Below, piece by piece: positions 52,501 to 60,497 of a stretch of DNA of 61,391 nt. Within the stretch, counting starts at the first letter, position 1, and each line of letters starts with the position of its first letter. A program made the translations under genes and the position numbers. Below the pieces are notes generated by a model. It was given only the letters and a program-made list of their open reading frames with translations. It ran no database searches and had not been told where the DNA came from. Source of the stretch: an uncultured Pirellulaceae bacterium (GTDB taxonomy: Bacteria; Planctomycetota; Planctomycetia; Pirellulales; Pirellulaceae); contig CALCJM010000037.1 in NCBI GenBank assembly GCA_937967505.1, positions 1 through 61,391 on the forward strand, in the 5' to 3' direction.

Positions 52501-53342
52501 CCGGAGCGCAGGAAGGCAAGGGCCAACCTGGCCAAGCGAAAGAAGGCGGCGCACCACCCTCGGATCAGCAAGGTGAAAATGGCGGCAACCAACAACCCCA
52601 GGAGCCAACTGCACAGCAATCGGGCAATCAACCCGCAGGTGGAGAACAGCCCGCAGAGAGCGGGCAACAGCCGGGCCAGCAAAAGAACCAGCAAGGGCAA
52701 AGAGAACAGCCGCAACAAGGTGAACAGCCTGGCGAAGGGCAGGGCGCGCAACCTGGTGAGGGGCAGGCACAAGGGCAGGGCGGGCAGGCACAGGATGGCG
52801 GCGCAGGCAGCGGGGAAGGTGCCGGTTCTGGTAGCGGCGAAGGAAGTGGCGAAGGCGAAGGTGGCGGTGACGGTGATGGCAAGGGGAGCGGAGCAGCCTC
52901 CAAACCCACGAAGCAGGGGGGCGGCAGCGGTAGCGGTGGCGGACGCCAACACAACATGGTCAAAGAAAAAGTAAACCTTGAACACGCGCGGAAAGCGACC
53001 GATATGGTACTGAACCGACTGGAAGAGGAACGTTACGACCCCGATCCCGACCTGCTTGATGAACTTAACTGGTCCAAAGACGATCTTAACCAGTTTCTCG
53101 ACCGCTGGCGCGAGATGAAACGGCAGGCGGAATCAGGTACAGATCCGGCTGCCAAACGACGGTACGAACAAGCGATCAAAAGCCTGGGCCTGTCTCCCGA
53201 CGCACGGCAGCGGAAGGTCAAAGGCAAAAGCGACAAGAAAACCGGTTTCAAAACCGACAGCGCGGTGAACCGACCGCCGCCCAAAATCGCTCCGGCCTTC
53301 AAAGCCTATTTACGCGACCGCAACCGCGCCAACCAGGAGTAG
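49599..53342 (+). CDS. Very large DUF4175-like membrane protein with long disordered region
   Basis: 1247 residues from ATG 49599 (frame open from 49485). Three membrane helices lie at about 37-63 (LITRLIVGVLLFVTVLQVYA), 68-95 and 162-183, resembling the N-terminus of DUF4175 proteins. Beta-rich outer domains follow (about 210-555: SPGDVEIFFGDSVEVAATIK, SVDSLTITPPKYTRLPVETL, DLAPELDVINPVKNRSKLPV). Residues about 560-1120 are almost only Gln, Gly, Ser, Asp, Glu, Asn, Lys and Pro. A conserved-looking C-terminal domain ends it (about 1125-1247: DMVLNRLEEERYDPDPDLLD, LNQFLDRWREMKRQAES, APAFKAYLRDRNRA). It follows the sigma/anti-sigma pair by 279 bases. Function unknown; probably envelope-associated. 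Confidence 0.85.
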   Translation: MATQTTSNAPTSKQSKVQHYVNRQLDKTGRQVKTTDLITRLIVGVLLFVTVLQVYAIIDAWVWAFNPAARWVCFISLLVGALVYGALAVAPLFLRRVHPDYAAKMIEDERPSFKNSLLNYVSLRKQPARTHTAIMDAVSKQAAMDLQTVPDEAAVDQSNIVRSGLLLLTVTGFAVIYWLLSPKDPLLSFSRVLLPSIKQSAPSVVQVLDVSPGDVEIFFGDSVEVAATIKGSFSLEDVKLIYSTTDGQLTDQEVAMQPESDANRRFTATLPQDQAGIQQSLVYRVVARDGQSPGYDIVVKPNPSISVDSLTITPPKYTRLPVETLGGQDSIEGPEGSTVRIEALANLPIKLAYMELLKKKNGASSQTPGEDYRIVETVKMLVDSQDPQRAAGEFLAVLNNDRSDSKASHYRLKFISTTDDRNQRANISPIRVIADLAPELDVINPVKNRSKLPVNETMLIDARAFDIDYGISSIELQMDNRGSNVFPPKTMQLTSEQGNQRVRGQLRFTPEKHFLQSGDMVVFALTANDNRVSHLSGMLDPNSVQSRQYQIEITDAVENPQTPPKDQHQQNKKDDAHPNPPHNDDQQQQPDQQKQPPNKTNSDDNSDQQDSGDQPADPKESETGSSADQSGSAESSQSSDSSGGAGSDSGDSESRNSESKGDQGAENSEHSTDSGSSDSGSSDSGSQMNDGGRGQDGTPKQDGDRTEGAGQNPPGPDSSGSGSPEQNGSGKRDNQPEDSKESAVGNQSQQEPQQGSGKGSQEGSQVGSQQQQPNGSPEGTEGSAADSSGQSDESGNGEEQNPQQGPQGGDDQGQASGNRQSLGENATDGEVMSRLEEMIKEEQAKEGQGQKGGREPADEASAAEQNTGTGKDPEQKNARQSAGTGSMQQDDAKAADKGAQNNAQRGDGSSSSSQGEQDGTAKGSSGSKTGDQSDEGASSEDSNKGQSNETGGNEAGDARTESGNENSTGAQEGKGQPGQAKEGGAPPSDQQGENGGNQQPQEPTAQQSGNQPAGGEQPAESGQQPGQQKNQQGQREQPQQGEQPGEGQGAQPGEGQAQGQGGQAQDGGAGSGEGAGSGSGEGSGEGEGGGDGDGKGSGAASKPTKQGGGSGSGGGRQHNMVKEKVNLEHARKATDMVLNRLEEERYDPDPDLLDELNWSKDDLNQFLDRWREMKRQAESGTDPAAKRRYEQAIKSLGLSPDARQRKVKGKSDKKTGFKTDSAVNRPPPKIAPAFKAYLRDRNRANQE

Positions 53343-53391
53343 TTGGCCACTATTTTCCCCGACGCTGACAAGGTGCTGTATCACGCAGAAA

Positions 53392-53412
53392 CACGCAGCA
53401 CGGCGCTGCGTG
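53392..53412 (+). terminator. Hairpin after the DUF4175-like gene
   Basis: CACGCAGC (53392-53399), five-base loop, GCTGCGTG (53405-53412): perfect 8-bp stem between the convergent DUF4175-like and DUF971 genes. No T run, so termination is only suggested. Confidence 0.35.
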
Positions 53413-53494
53413 GCACCCTATGACGCGCCGCGTCGCGTTACGATGCCTCGCCTTAAACTTAATCCTAGGCTTAATCGTAAACTTGATCTTGGGC

Positions 53495-53812
53495 TTACGG
53501 CCGGCAAGCGTTACCAATATTCTTGAGCATCTCGAAGGTATAAATCCCCGCGCTGTGACCGTCGGAGAAATGAATGTTATACGCGTAGTTGCCCACCGGA
53601 TGCATTTTTTCAATCATCAGCGGTTGCGCTTCAGCGGCCGACAGAATCGGCAAACCCACAGGTTTTTCAGGCGGGTTAACGCGTTTCTCATTGCATCCCG
53701 CACACTGGCACCTGTCCCGCAAAATGCGAAACGGGATCGTCGCTTCTGATTGGTCGCTCCAGGTGATTACCAATTCGCGTTTGTCAGTTGTCTGTAAATT
53801 AGTGGGATGCAT
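53495..53812 (-). CDS. DUF971 protein (gamma-butyrobetaine hydroxylase-like N-terminal domain)
   Basis: 105 residues, the size of free-standing DUF971 proteins. ELVITWSDQSEATIPFRILR, DRCQCAGCNEKRVNPP, KMHPVGNYAYNIHFSDGHSA and GIYTFEMLKNIG are the family blocks, with Cys-x-Cys-x2-Cys plus His/Asp residues that bind zinc in the eukaryotic domain. Bacterial members are linked to Fe-S cluster carriers (ApbC/Mrp) by fusions, but no such gene is adjacent here. It lies 50 bases downstream of the PaaK-like gene on the same strand. Confidence 0.9.
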   Translation of the reverse strand: MHPTNLQTTDKRELVITWSDQSEATIPFRILRDRCQCAGCNEKRVNPPEKPVGLPILSAAEAQPLMIEKMHPVGNYAYNIHFSDGHSAGIYTFEMLKNIGNACRP

Positions 53813-53862
53813 AAACGCGATTCTGAAGGTCGTAAGGAAGTTGCGGTATCGTCATCCTACGT

Positions 53863-55257
53863 TCAATCGCCACGTTGATCAACAAAGCGCTTTCCCTTGG
53901 CCTCAAATCGGGGCAACTGGCCGTCTACCACCTGCGCCACTTCAATGCGCAAACCCAAACGTGCCTGAAGCAACTCACCGACCGATCGGGTCACGTCACT
54001 TGAAGCCTCCAGTTCAATTTTCAGCTGATCCATTTGCCCTGCCTTGACCGCTGTCATCCGGTACTCGACCACCTCGGGCACCTCCCGCAGAATCGCCTCG
54101 ACAGAAGTCGGAAACACGTTGACACCACGAATAATCATCATGTCATCGGTGCGGCCCAGTACACCTCCGGCCAAATACAAAAATTGGCTTTCCCCCTGAC
54201 TGCCGGTGTGGATCACCGGTTGTACCAAATCGCCGGTGCGGTACCGGATCACCGGGCTACCATCGCGTCCCAGCGTTGTCAAAACCAACTCGGCCAACTC
54301 GGCCAACTCGCTCCCCCCCTGACCAGATCCAGCGCTCGCGCAGCGCGCGTTTTCTGACTGCCGTGGAATTGACGCAAAAGGAATCAATTCTCCATTGTCT
54401 ATCGAAATCAGTTCCGGCAGAAAATCGCATTCATTGACATAAATGCCCCGGCCTTTTGCATCGGCGAATCCCCATGGCCCAATCTCGCTGGCACCACAGT
54501 GGTCCACCACGTCCGCATTCCACGCGCTCTGGATCCGGTTTCGGGTCGCCGGGATCGAACCGCCGGGTTCGCCCGCCACGATGATCTTTCTGACCGGGCT
54601 GTCTGCGATAGTGATTCCGTTTGCCGCCGCGACTTCCGCCATGTGCAGTGCGTAACCAGGAGTGCAGAACAACACGGTGGCCGACGTGCTGCGGATCATC
54701 TCCAGGCGGGCCAATGTGGTCATTGCTCCGGTAGGGATCACCAGCGCCCCGCGCGCCGCCACGGCATCAAACGCGCTCCAGAACCCGATAAACGGGCCAA
54801 AACTGAAGGCCATCAAGGCGCGATCCGATGGACTGATCCCGGCCACGTCCAGCACATGTTGCCAGCTTGCAATCCACCATCGCCAGTCAGCGGCCGTATC
54901 CAACACAACCATCGGATGCCCATGCGTCCCTGAGGTACGATGAAACCTGACATAGCGCTCGGGCTGCCAGGTCAAATTCGCCGCAAACGGCGCTTGCTCA
55001 CCAGCGATCAACTCCGCTTTGTTCGTGATCGGCAGACGTGCGAGTGCTTCGCGGTCTTCCAGCCAAGCCCAATCCGCCGGCCGGTCAGCCTGAACCAAAC
55101 CCGATTTCAGGAACTTGCGAAAATAAAATTCATTGGTCGGCAGAATGCGTCCCAGCATTCCACGCAGCGCTTGAAACTGCGCTGCGGCAATCGATTGGCG
55201 ATCCATCGCGCGCTGCTTAAGCCGATATTCGGGTGCGTTGGTTGGCAGTTCGGTCAT
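53863..55257 (-). CDS. Phenylacetate-CoA ligase-like AMP-dependent ligase
   Basis: 464 residues. Adenylate-forming PaaK-type enzyme that activates a carboxylic acid to its CoA thioester. Core motifs: RFHRTSGTHGHPMVVLDT (P-loop, SGTxG), LMAFSFGPFIGFW, VLFCTPGYALHMAEVA, DHCGASEIGPWGF (the Y/G-x-x-S-E motif), IRYRTGDLVQPV and GRTDDMMIIRGVNVFPTSVE. The C-terminal lid ends KGKRFVDQRGD with the catalytic-lysine region. A 9-bp tandem repeat makes ELAELAELV near residue 318. The acid substrate is unknown; no phenylacetate pathway genes are near. Confidence 0.9.
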   Translation of the reverse strand: MTELPTNAPEYRLKQRAMDRQSIAAAQFQALRGMLGRILPTNEFYFRKFLKSGLVQADRPADWAWLEDREALARLPITNKAELIAGEQAPFAANLTWQPERYVRFHRTSGTHGHPMVVLDTAADWRWWIASWQHVLDVAGISPSDRALMAFSFGPFIGFWSAFDAVAARGALVIPTGAMTTLARLEMIRSTSATVLFCTPGYALHMAEVAAANGITIADSPVRKIIVAGEPGGSIPATRNRIQSAWNADVVDHCGASEIGPWGFADAKGRGIYVNECDFLPELISIDNGELIPFASIPRQSENARCASAGSGQGGSELAELAELVLTTLGRDGSPVIRYRTGDLVQPVIHTGSQGESQFLYLAGGVLGRTDDMMIIRGVNVFPTSVEAILREVPEVVEYRMTAVKAGQMDQLKIELEASSDVTRSVGELLQARLGLRIEVAQVVDGQLPRFEAKGKRFVDQRGD

Positions 55258-55335
55258 CGCCTTATTTTAGAGCGTACCGGGCGGCACTGGGAGGCGTGCG
55301 AGCGACAGGATTTCGATCCACGGGTGATTTTTCTC

Positions 55336-55446
55336 TTTAAGGCGACTGGTAGTCAGGCATTTATCATCCGTTGGCGACGCTGCCAGCGTCGCCAACAAAG
55401 CTGGCAGCATCGCCAACGGTAAGCTTTCAACTGCCAATCACCTAAT
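55336..55446 (+). repeat. Palindromic element, copy G (variant loop)
   Basis: Complete copy between the divergent PaaK-like and glycosylase genes. The arms are intact but the central loop reads GTCGCCAACAA instead of GTCGGAGCGAA, so the loop is the variable part here. Confidence 0.93.
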
Positions 55447-55511
55447 TACCTTTCCCCCTGCGCCAACATCTGCCCACCCAATTTCACCACAGTTCAGCAA
55501 ACACCCATGGA

Positions 55512-56213
55512 ATGGTACAATCAGAGGATGCCCCCGCCTCCGATGTTTTTGTCAGCCGCCGTATGCCATTTTCAGCTCAACATATTAAAGCCGCCCGGCT
55601 ACATCTTCAAAAGCACGACCCCGTGATGAAACGGCTGCTCAAACGCATCGGCCCCTTCACCGGAAAAACAACCCGGCACCGGTTTGGAACGCTGGTCAAA
55701 TCGATCGTCTCCCAGCAGATCTCGACCAGCGCCGCTCGCACCATTCATGGGCGACTGAACGATCTAGTGAACGGACAAACCGGTGCGAGCGCTTCAAGAA
55801 ATTTCAAAATCGAACCCGAAGACTTGATCCGGTATTCAATCGAAGAGCTGCGCGAGGCGGGGATCTCCAAACAGAAAGCGACCTACCTGTTGGATTTGGC
55901 GACCAAAGTCAACACTCAGGTAATCGACCTGAGTGGTATCCATCGGCTACAGGATGAGGAAGCGATCGAAGTTCTGACCGAAGTCAAAGGAATCGGGCGC
56001 TGGACGGCGCAGATGTTTCTGATGTTCTGTCTGGGAAGAATGGATATTTTACCCGTCGATGATCTTGGCATCAAAAACGCCATCGCCACCGAATACCGGT
56101 TGAAGGAATTGCCCGACAAAGCCACGATTGAAACCATCGCCAGCCCTTGGCGACCCTATGCGTCGGTCGCCAGTTGGTACCTGTGGAGAAGCACTGACAC
56201 CAACGCGCAGTAA
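55512..56213 (+). CDS. DNA-3-methyladenine glycosylase (AlkA-type, HhH-GPD)
   Basis: 233 residues from ATG 55512; ATG 55563 (MPFSAQHIKAARLHL) is also plausible. Base-excision repair of alkylated bases. HhH-GPD fold: FGTLVKSIVSQQISTSAART, ELREAGISKQKATYLLDLAT, the helix-hairpin-helix LTEVKGIGRWTAQMFLMFCL and the catalytic Asp in DILPVDDLGIKNA (183/184). The C-terminal SPWRPYASVASWYLWR is the usual AlkA ending. The yeast MAG1/AlkA single-domain type lacks the AlkA N-terminal domain, as here. Palindromic element G lies upstream. Confidence 0.93.
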   Translation: MVQSEDAPASDVFVSRRMPFSAQHIKAARLHLQKHDPVMKRLLKRIGPFTGKTTRHRFGTLVKSIVSQQISTSAARTIHGRLNDLVNGQTGASASRNFKIEPEDLIRYSIEELREAGISKQKATYLLDLATKVNTQVIDLSGIHRLQDEEAIEVLTEVKGIGRWTAQMFLMFCLGRMDILPVDDLGIKNAIATEYRLKELPDKATIETIASPWRPYASVASWYLWRSTDTNAQ

Positions 56214-56292
56214 CGGGATTCCGCCGACATAAAAACGACCTGTTTGAAATGGACTCACGCCACCGTTTCAGAAAAACTCTTTTGGCACGGCT

Positions 56293-56901
56293 CTATTGGC
56301 ACAACTCTTCTGGCAGTTCAGGAAAACGGTTCAAGTACGCCTCGCAAGCTCCATGGAACCACGTCATCGAGGCCGTCATTTTGACGGGTTTGAGAATTGC
56401 CGATTTTGCTTGCCCGTACAACGTAGCGGCAACCAACAGAATGAATGCGCCAATACTCACCGGCAACAAACTGACACTCTGGCCGTAGCTTAAGTGTGTT
56501 TGGCTGAAAGCCCACATCAGGGTGCCGATACCCACGAACGATCCCGTCAAAGCGCCCAGCCACGCCTGAAGTATCTGCCTGGTGCGTCGGCGGGCCTCTC
56601 TGCGCGACAACGGAACAGCAACGGCCTGTCGTCGTCCAAACGCCATCGCAGTCAGATTAACTAAAAAGTTCTTTCGGAAATCCCGTAGTCCAATGAAGGA
56701 ACCATACCACAGATAGGTTTTAAAAAAGAATTTGATATCGGGAGAATCTGTCTTCACGCAGAACGGCGGCAGGAGAGCATTTTTTTCAACCACCAGAGAA
56801 CTTCCATCCCGCCAAATCGAGTCCACCCCTCGCAGCGTTTCCGGCACAAAGGGAGGCAGAGAAGCTTGTGGCGTTTGATACGGATTGGAACTGTCCCTCA
56901 T
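56293..56901 (-). CDS. Hypothetical two-helix membrane protein
   Basis: 202 residues from ATG 56901 (MRDSSNPYQTPQASLPPF); the frame opens at 56946. The NPYQTP-type start recurs in planctomycete membrane proteins. Two membrane helices lie near 115-137 (AWLGALTGSFVGIGTLMWAF) and 148-167 (VSLLPVSIGAFILLVAATLY). I do not recognise a family. It converges on the glycosylase gene with 79 bases between stops. Confidence 0.65.
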   Translation of the reverse strand: MRDSSNPYQTPQASLPPFVPETLRGVDSIWRDGSSLVVEKNALLPPFCVKTDSPDIKFFFKTYLWYGSFIGLRDFRKNFLVNLTAMAFGRRQAVAVPLSRREARRRTRQILQAWLGALTGSFVGIGTLMWAFSQTHLSYGQSVSLLPVSIGAFILLVAATLYGQAKSAILKPVKMTASMTWFHGACEAYLNRFPELPEELCQ

Positions 56902-57057
56902 TCTGAAGGTGCGAAACGAACAAATTAGCGCCCCAAGGTTCAACATGATTGCATTAAAAAAGGGAACTGTCGATCAAAAGACAGTTCCCAATTCTACCGA
57001 ATCAATTCATCAAACAACAACAGGCGATGACTTCATGCCGCTGGGTTTTGAGGCGTT

Positions 57058-57783
57058 TTATTTTGACGCGCTTCCTTTCGATGCGCTTCCTTTCGACGCG
57101 CTTCCTTTCGACGCGCTTCCGCTTCCTCCAGCGGGTGCTGGAGCAGCAGGTGTCGCGGCACCTGCGCCAGTTGTCAATTCGCCACAATCGGCGATCACAA
57201 TGTCAGACATGGTTGCACCTCCACGAGACCCCTGTTTCTCAATGCCGCGCACGATGTCTTCGCCTTCAATCACTTTACCAAACACCACGTGCTTGCCGTT
57301 GAGAAATGGTGTGGCAACGGTGGTGATAAAAAATTGCGACCCGTTGGTATTTGGGCCCGCATTGGCCATCGAAAGCACCATCGGTTCTGAGTGCTTCAGA
57401 ACAAAGTTTTCATCTTTAAATTTATTGCCGTAAATACTCTCGCCACCAGTGCCGTTGCCATGAGTGAAGTCTCCCCCCTGACACATAAACCCAGGAATCA
57501 CGCGGTGGAACTTGCTGCCTTTGTAATGTAGTGGTTTGCCGCCGCGCCCCATGCCTTTTTCACCGGTGCACAACGCCCGAAAGTTTTCAGCCGTTTCGGG
57601 AACCACATTCCCAAACAATCCAATTTTGACCCGACCGGCAGGCTGGCCACCTATTTCAACATCAAAGTAAACAGTATGCGTAACGGTTTCGGAACTCACG
57701 TCTTGCGCAACCGCCGGAGACGGTGACGCCGCACAACCGGATGCCAACGCGATTAAAGTCAAACCAAAAAGATATTTCAACAT
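57058..57783 (-). CDS. Peptidyl-prolyl cis-trans isomerase, cyclophilin type, lipoprotein
   Basis: 241 residues from ATG 57783, with GAGGAG nine bases upstream. Lipoprotein signal [16 protein letters not shown] (lipobox LASGC). The cyclophilin domain has [52 protein letters not shown] (catalytic Arg in FHRVIPGF), [20 protein letters not shown] and [11 protein letters not shown]. It is the eukaryote-like long version with the CTGEKG insert. The C-terminal about 30 residues are Gly/Ala/Ser-rich, ending in four GSASK units encoded by a 15-bp DNA repeat. Probably folds proteins outside the cytoplasm while anchored by lipid. Confidence 0.95.
   Translation of the reverse strand: MLKYLFGLTLIALASGCAASPSPAVAQDVSSETVTHTVYFDVEIGGQPAGRVKIGLFGNVVPETAENFRALCTGEKGMGRGGKPLHYKGSKFHRVIPGFMCQGGDFTHGNGTGGESIYGNKFKDENFVLKHSEPMVLSMANAGPNTNGSQFFITTVATPFLNGKHVVFGKVIEGEDIVRGIEKQGSRGGATMSDIVIADCGELTTGAGAATPAAPAPAGGSGSASKGSASKGSASKGSASK
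57065..57124 (-). repeat. 15-bp tandem repeat, four units, in the cyclophilin tail
   Basis: Units GACGCGCTTCCTTTC (57065), GATGCGCTTCCTTTC (57080), GACGCGCTTCCTTTC (57095) and GACGCGCTTCCGCTT (57110). Each encodes one GSASK pentapeptide on the minus strand, so unit number can change without a frameshift. Confidence 0.92.
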
Positions 57784-58161
57784 TCTCAATTACTCCTCTT
57801 ATCAAGTCAAATTCAGTGCACACCTGATTAAGCCAAAACAAACAGACCCCTCGTTTCAGCCAGCAGTTACCTGAGGCACTGGTGATTTTGTTCATTCGGA
57901 AACAGAAGCCTTAAATCGGATACAAACTCCACCTTTGGTAGAAGGTAACGATTTTGCCGTTTCTTGGCATCGTGTAAACAGGCCCAAACGATCCTTTCAC
58001 CGGCTATTTTTCATTTTCTCAATCGTCAGTGATAGCGTCCTGTCGGCGGGAAAGCAGTCAAAAAACCCAGATCCGGGCTGATCTCGTACGGCAGCCAGAC
58101 AAAACGGTTCAAAAAACGACCCTCAAATCAATATCGGTGCCGGTGAAAAAGAGACGCAATA
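57784..58161. other. Intergenic, nothing recognised
   Basis: 378 bases between the cyclophilin and TPR-like genes. Promoter of the cyclophilin gene should lie here. Short open frames only, no repeat or RNA gene recognised. Confidence 0.5.
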
Positions 58162-59517
58162 TCAGGTGCCAGCGAAGCGCGCACTGTGCACCGGTGAATT
58201 CGGCCAGGCTTGTTGGCGTGTCCCCACGTCACGCGGGAATGAGCCAACAGCGTCAAGGAAATCATCGGACAATTCAGGCGGTGCGTCTTCGCCTTCATCA
58301 TTCGCCGCAGCCAGCCCTCCATTGGCCAGCTTTTGCTGCGCGATCTCGCGCGCGATCAAATCGGCCGAACGGTCATCGGCAGGTGTCTCAACCGTCGTCT
58401 GCGATTCTGCATCGATTCGCAGCCCCGTATGCCAAGGAGCAATTAAATTTTGATGTTGCAGCGTGACGACATCAGGAGCGATCGGCAAACCAAACGTCCA
58501 CTGTAGCGCGTGAGAAAACAGCAGTTGATGCGGTCGATGAACGCTCAGCGGCTCCAGCTCCAATTCCAGTTCACCAAAATCATAACCGACAATGATTCCG
58601 GGTTTCGTGCTTCCCTGTTCCCGGGGCCAATGCTCCAACGGCAGGTCCATGACGATGCTGGCCGCTGTCGCAACAATCAGCGCATCACGCCCAGGTAAAG
58701 CAAAGATGCACTTGGGCTTCATCTGTTTGCGCCGGACGATCATCTTGAGTGACTCCAGCCCGATGCGGATGTACTGTAACGAGTCCTGCAGGAGCGCGAA
58801 CCGGCCGTTCATCGGTTCCGGGTAGCCAAAGGGGGACAGCATGGTCAGGATTCCGCCGGTGGTCACATAGTTCCAACCCCTGAGATCATTCTGATCCAGT
58901 GCACAGATACCGCCCATCCTCTGGACGCGGGCAAGGAAGTCATAGATGCGCTGTGCCATGACCTCATGGTCGTCATCTTCAGTCAGCTTGGGCAACGTCG
59001 AAGCAAATTGGACCGCCGTGGGGATGTCCCCCGACATCAGGCTGTTGAACGCCATCAAATACGCAAACAGAAACTGCTGTCCAGTTAGTTTGGGATAGCG
59101 TTTCAGGACCTCCACCGCCGATTGACAATCGTTGAATCCCTCCAACGCACAAACCAGTTCCGAAACGATGGCCGGTTCAGCGGGTGCCAGTTTGTCAGCG
59201 CGAGCCAATACACCGGCGGCGATACCGAACTGGGATTCCTCATACAAACCGTAGCCAAGATCGTACAGTCCCTGCACATCGTTGGGATTCCGGGCGACGT
59301 AGCGTACTTTGTCGGTGAACTGATCATCCCCAAACTGTTCCGTGACACGCGTGAACAGGGCAAACGCGTCCGCGAACACTTTTGCCTTGCCCGTCGGAAT
59401 GGAACTGCCAAATTCAATACAGTGCCGGAATGTCCGGAACGCAACTTCACTCTCCCCCGCCGCAAGAGCGGCAAGGGTCTCGGATTTGATTTGTTCGTAC
59501 GTCGGCGTATCGGTCAT
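58162..59517 (-). CDS. Hypothetical TPR-like protein
   Basis: 451 residues. N-terminal two thirds are helical and TPR-like: SEVAFRTFRHCIEFGSSIPT, NPNDVQGLYDLGYGLYEESQ, FGIAAGVLARADKLAPAEPA and FNDCQSAVEVLKRYPKLTGQ. The later part is a mixed domain (RGWNYVTTGGILTMLSPFGY, PMNGRFALLQDSLQYIRIGL, PKCIFALPGRDALIVATAAS) with a hydrophobic strand and a conserved-looking ALPGRDA. The C-terminal 80 residues are acidic and polar. No signal peptide. I do not recognise the family beyond TPR resemblance. The next gene downstream is more than 370 bases away. Confidence 0.75.
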   Translation of the reverse strand: MTDTPTYEQIKSETLAALAAGESEVAFRTFRHCIEFGSSIPTGKAKVFADAFALFTRVTEQFGDDQFTDKVRYVARNPNDVQGLYDLGYGLYEESQFGIAAGVLARADKLAPAEPAIVSELVCALEGFNDCQSAVEVLKRYPKLTGQQFLFAYLMAFNSLMSGDIPTAVQFASTLPKLTEDDDHEVMAQRIYDFLARVQRMGGICALDQNDLRGWNYVTTGGILTMLSPFGYPEPMNGRFALLQDSLQYIRIGLESLKMIVRRKQMKPKCIFALPGRDALIVATAASIVMDLPLEHWPREQGSTKPGIIVGYDFGELELELEPLSVHRPHQLLFSHALQWTFGLPIAPDVVTLQHQNLIAPWHTGLRIDAESQTTVETPADDRSADLIAREIAQQKLANGGLAAANDEGEDAPPELSDDFLDAVGSFPRDVGTRQQAWPNSPVHSARFAGT

Positions 59518-59649
59518 GGGGCTATTCGGAAATCGTCGGGATGGGCAAGCAGTTTGAAAACAATACGCTGAAACAGCAACGGAGTCGGATGCTGTAGTTG
59601 TATCCTTTCCGTTCTTCCACGGGGAGGGTTATTAAGGGCGACGTTTGCA

Positions 59650-60369
59650 TCACGTTGGTTTCCGCAGCACGGCACTAACGATACTGACCGCCGCGATGGT
59701 AGCCGTTTCGGTCCTTTGCGGGCGCGGCCCAAGGTCCGCCAAGATGAATCCGCTCTCCCGAAACAACCTGCGCTCACCCCCAGTCCAGCCGCGTTCGGAT
59801 CCGATCGCCAAAACAACCGACTTGGGTTCGCCAAGCGTTTCCAAGAGCGCGCCGGTGGCCTCGTAGTTGTCCAGGCAAACGCGCCTGTCAGTGTCGCACA
59901 TTGATGCAATCGCCGTGGTCAACGCCACACCAAATTCGACGACCGGAAATCGTGTGGAGAAAGCCTGTTCAACACCCGCCCGAACCAGTCTTTCCCATTC
60001 ACCCGTCGTCCATAACCTAGATGTCGCGTAGGATGGCTCGCCTCGTTCGGTCAAAACAAACACAATCCGCCGCACACCAAGACTGGTCGCCTCCTGAAGT
60101 ATCCTTCGGCACGTCTGTGGCCGGGAAAGTCCCACAATTAAATCAATCGGCAACAGGGGGGCAGGAGATTCAGCCAAAGCAAATTCGAAAACCACTTCAT
60201 CCTTGCCAATCGATTTCAACACCGCTTTTCCCCTTGGCCCGTTGACGATTCCGATATCGGTAGCATCACCAGGCCGCCGTCGTAATACCTCCAGAACATG
60301 GACAGCGCGTCGATCGTCGCGCTTCAGCGGAGAGCCAATCTCGTGTTCTTCAAACAGTATGATATTCAC
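59650..60369 (-). CDS. rsmE: 16S rRNA (uracil1498-N3)-methyltransferase
   Basis: 239 residues from GTG 60369 (VNIILFEEHEIGSPL); TTG 60384 is an alternative. Methylates U1498 at N3 in 16S rRNA with S-adenosylmethionine. N-terminal PUA-like part with DDRRAVHVLEVLRRRPGDAT; SPOUT knot with DLIVGLSRPQTCRRILQEAT and SLGVRRIVFVLTERGEPSYA; and the hallmark VVLAIGSERGWTGGERRLFR, then LADLGPRPQRTETATIAAVS. All motifs are complete. The gene lies 132 bases downstream of the TPR-like gene's start on the same strand. Confidence 0.95.
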   Translation of the reverse strand: MNIILFEEHEIGSPLKRDDRRAVHVLEVLRRRPGDATDIGIVNGPRGKAVLKSIGKDEVVFEFALAESPAPLLPIDLIVGLSRPQTCRRILQEATSLGVRRIVFVLTERGEPSYATSRLWTTGEWERLVRAGVEQAFSTRFPVVEFGVALTTAIASMCDTDRRVCLDNYEATGALLETLGEPKSVVLAIGSERGWTGGERRLFRESGFILADLGPRPQRTETATIAAVSIVSAVLRKPT

Positions 60370-60497
60370 AAAAGCCGGCAACAAACGTTAGGATAGACGA
60401 CAAGTAAAAACGAAGATCGTGAACCTGATCGTCGGCGTCCTGTCGTAGCAGCAACGATAACCGTCAGATATTTCGTAAAACGAGGAAATCACTCTCC

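Noticed and set aside
49641..52985. Long minus-strand open frames opposite the DUF4175-like gene (for example 52395-52985)
   Set aside because: They mirror the low-complexity sense sequence, with Ala/Leu/Pro-rich translations and no ribosome binding sites.
54295..54325. 9-bp tandem repeat in the PaaK-like gene
   Set aside because: Only three units (ELAELAELV); in frame and too short to treat as a separate element.
3804..55446. Palindromic elements as a CRISPR array
   Set aside because: Copies are thousands of bases apart, longer than CRISPR repeats, and there are no cas genes.
57065..57124. 15-bp repeat block as CRISPR
   Set aside because: No spacers; it is a coding tandem repeat.
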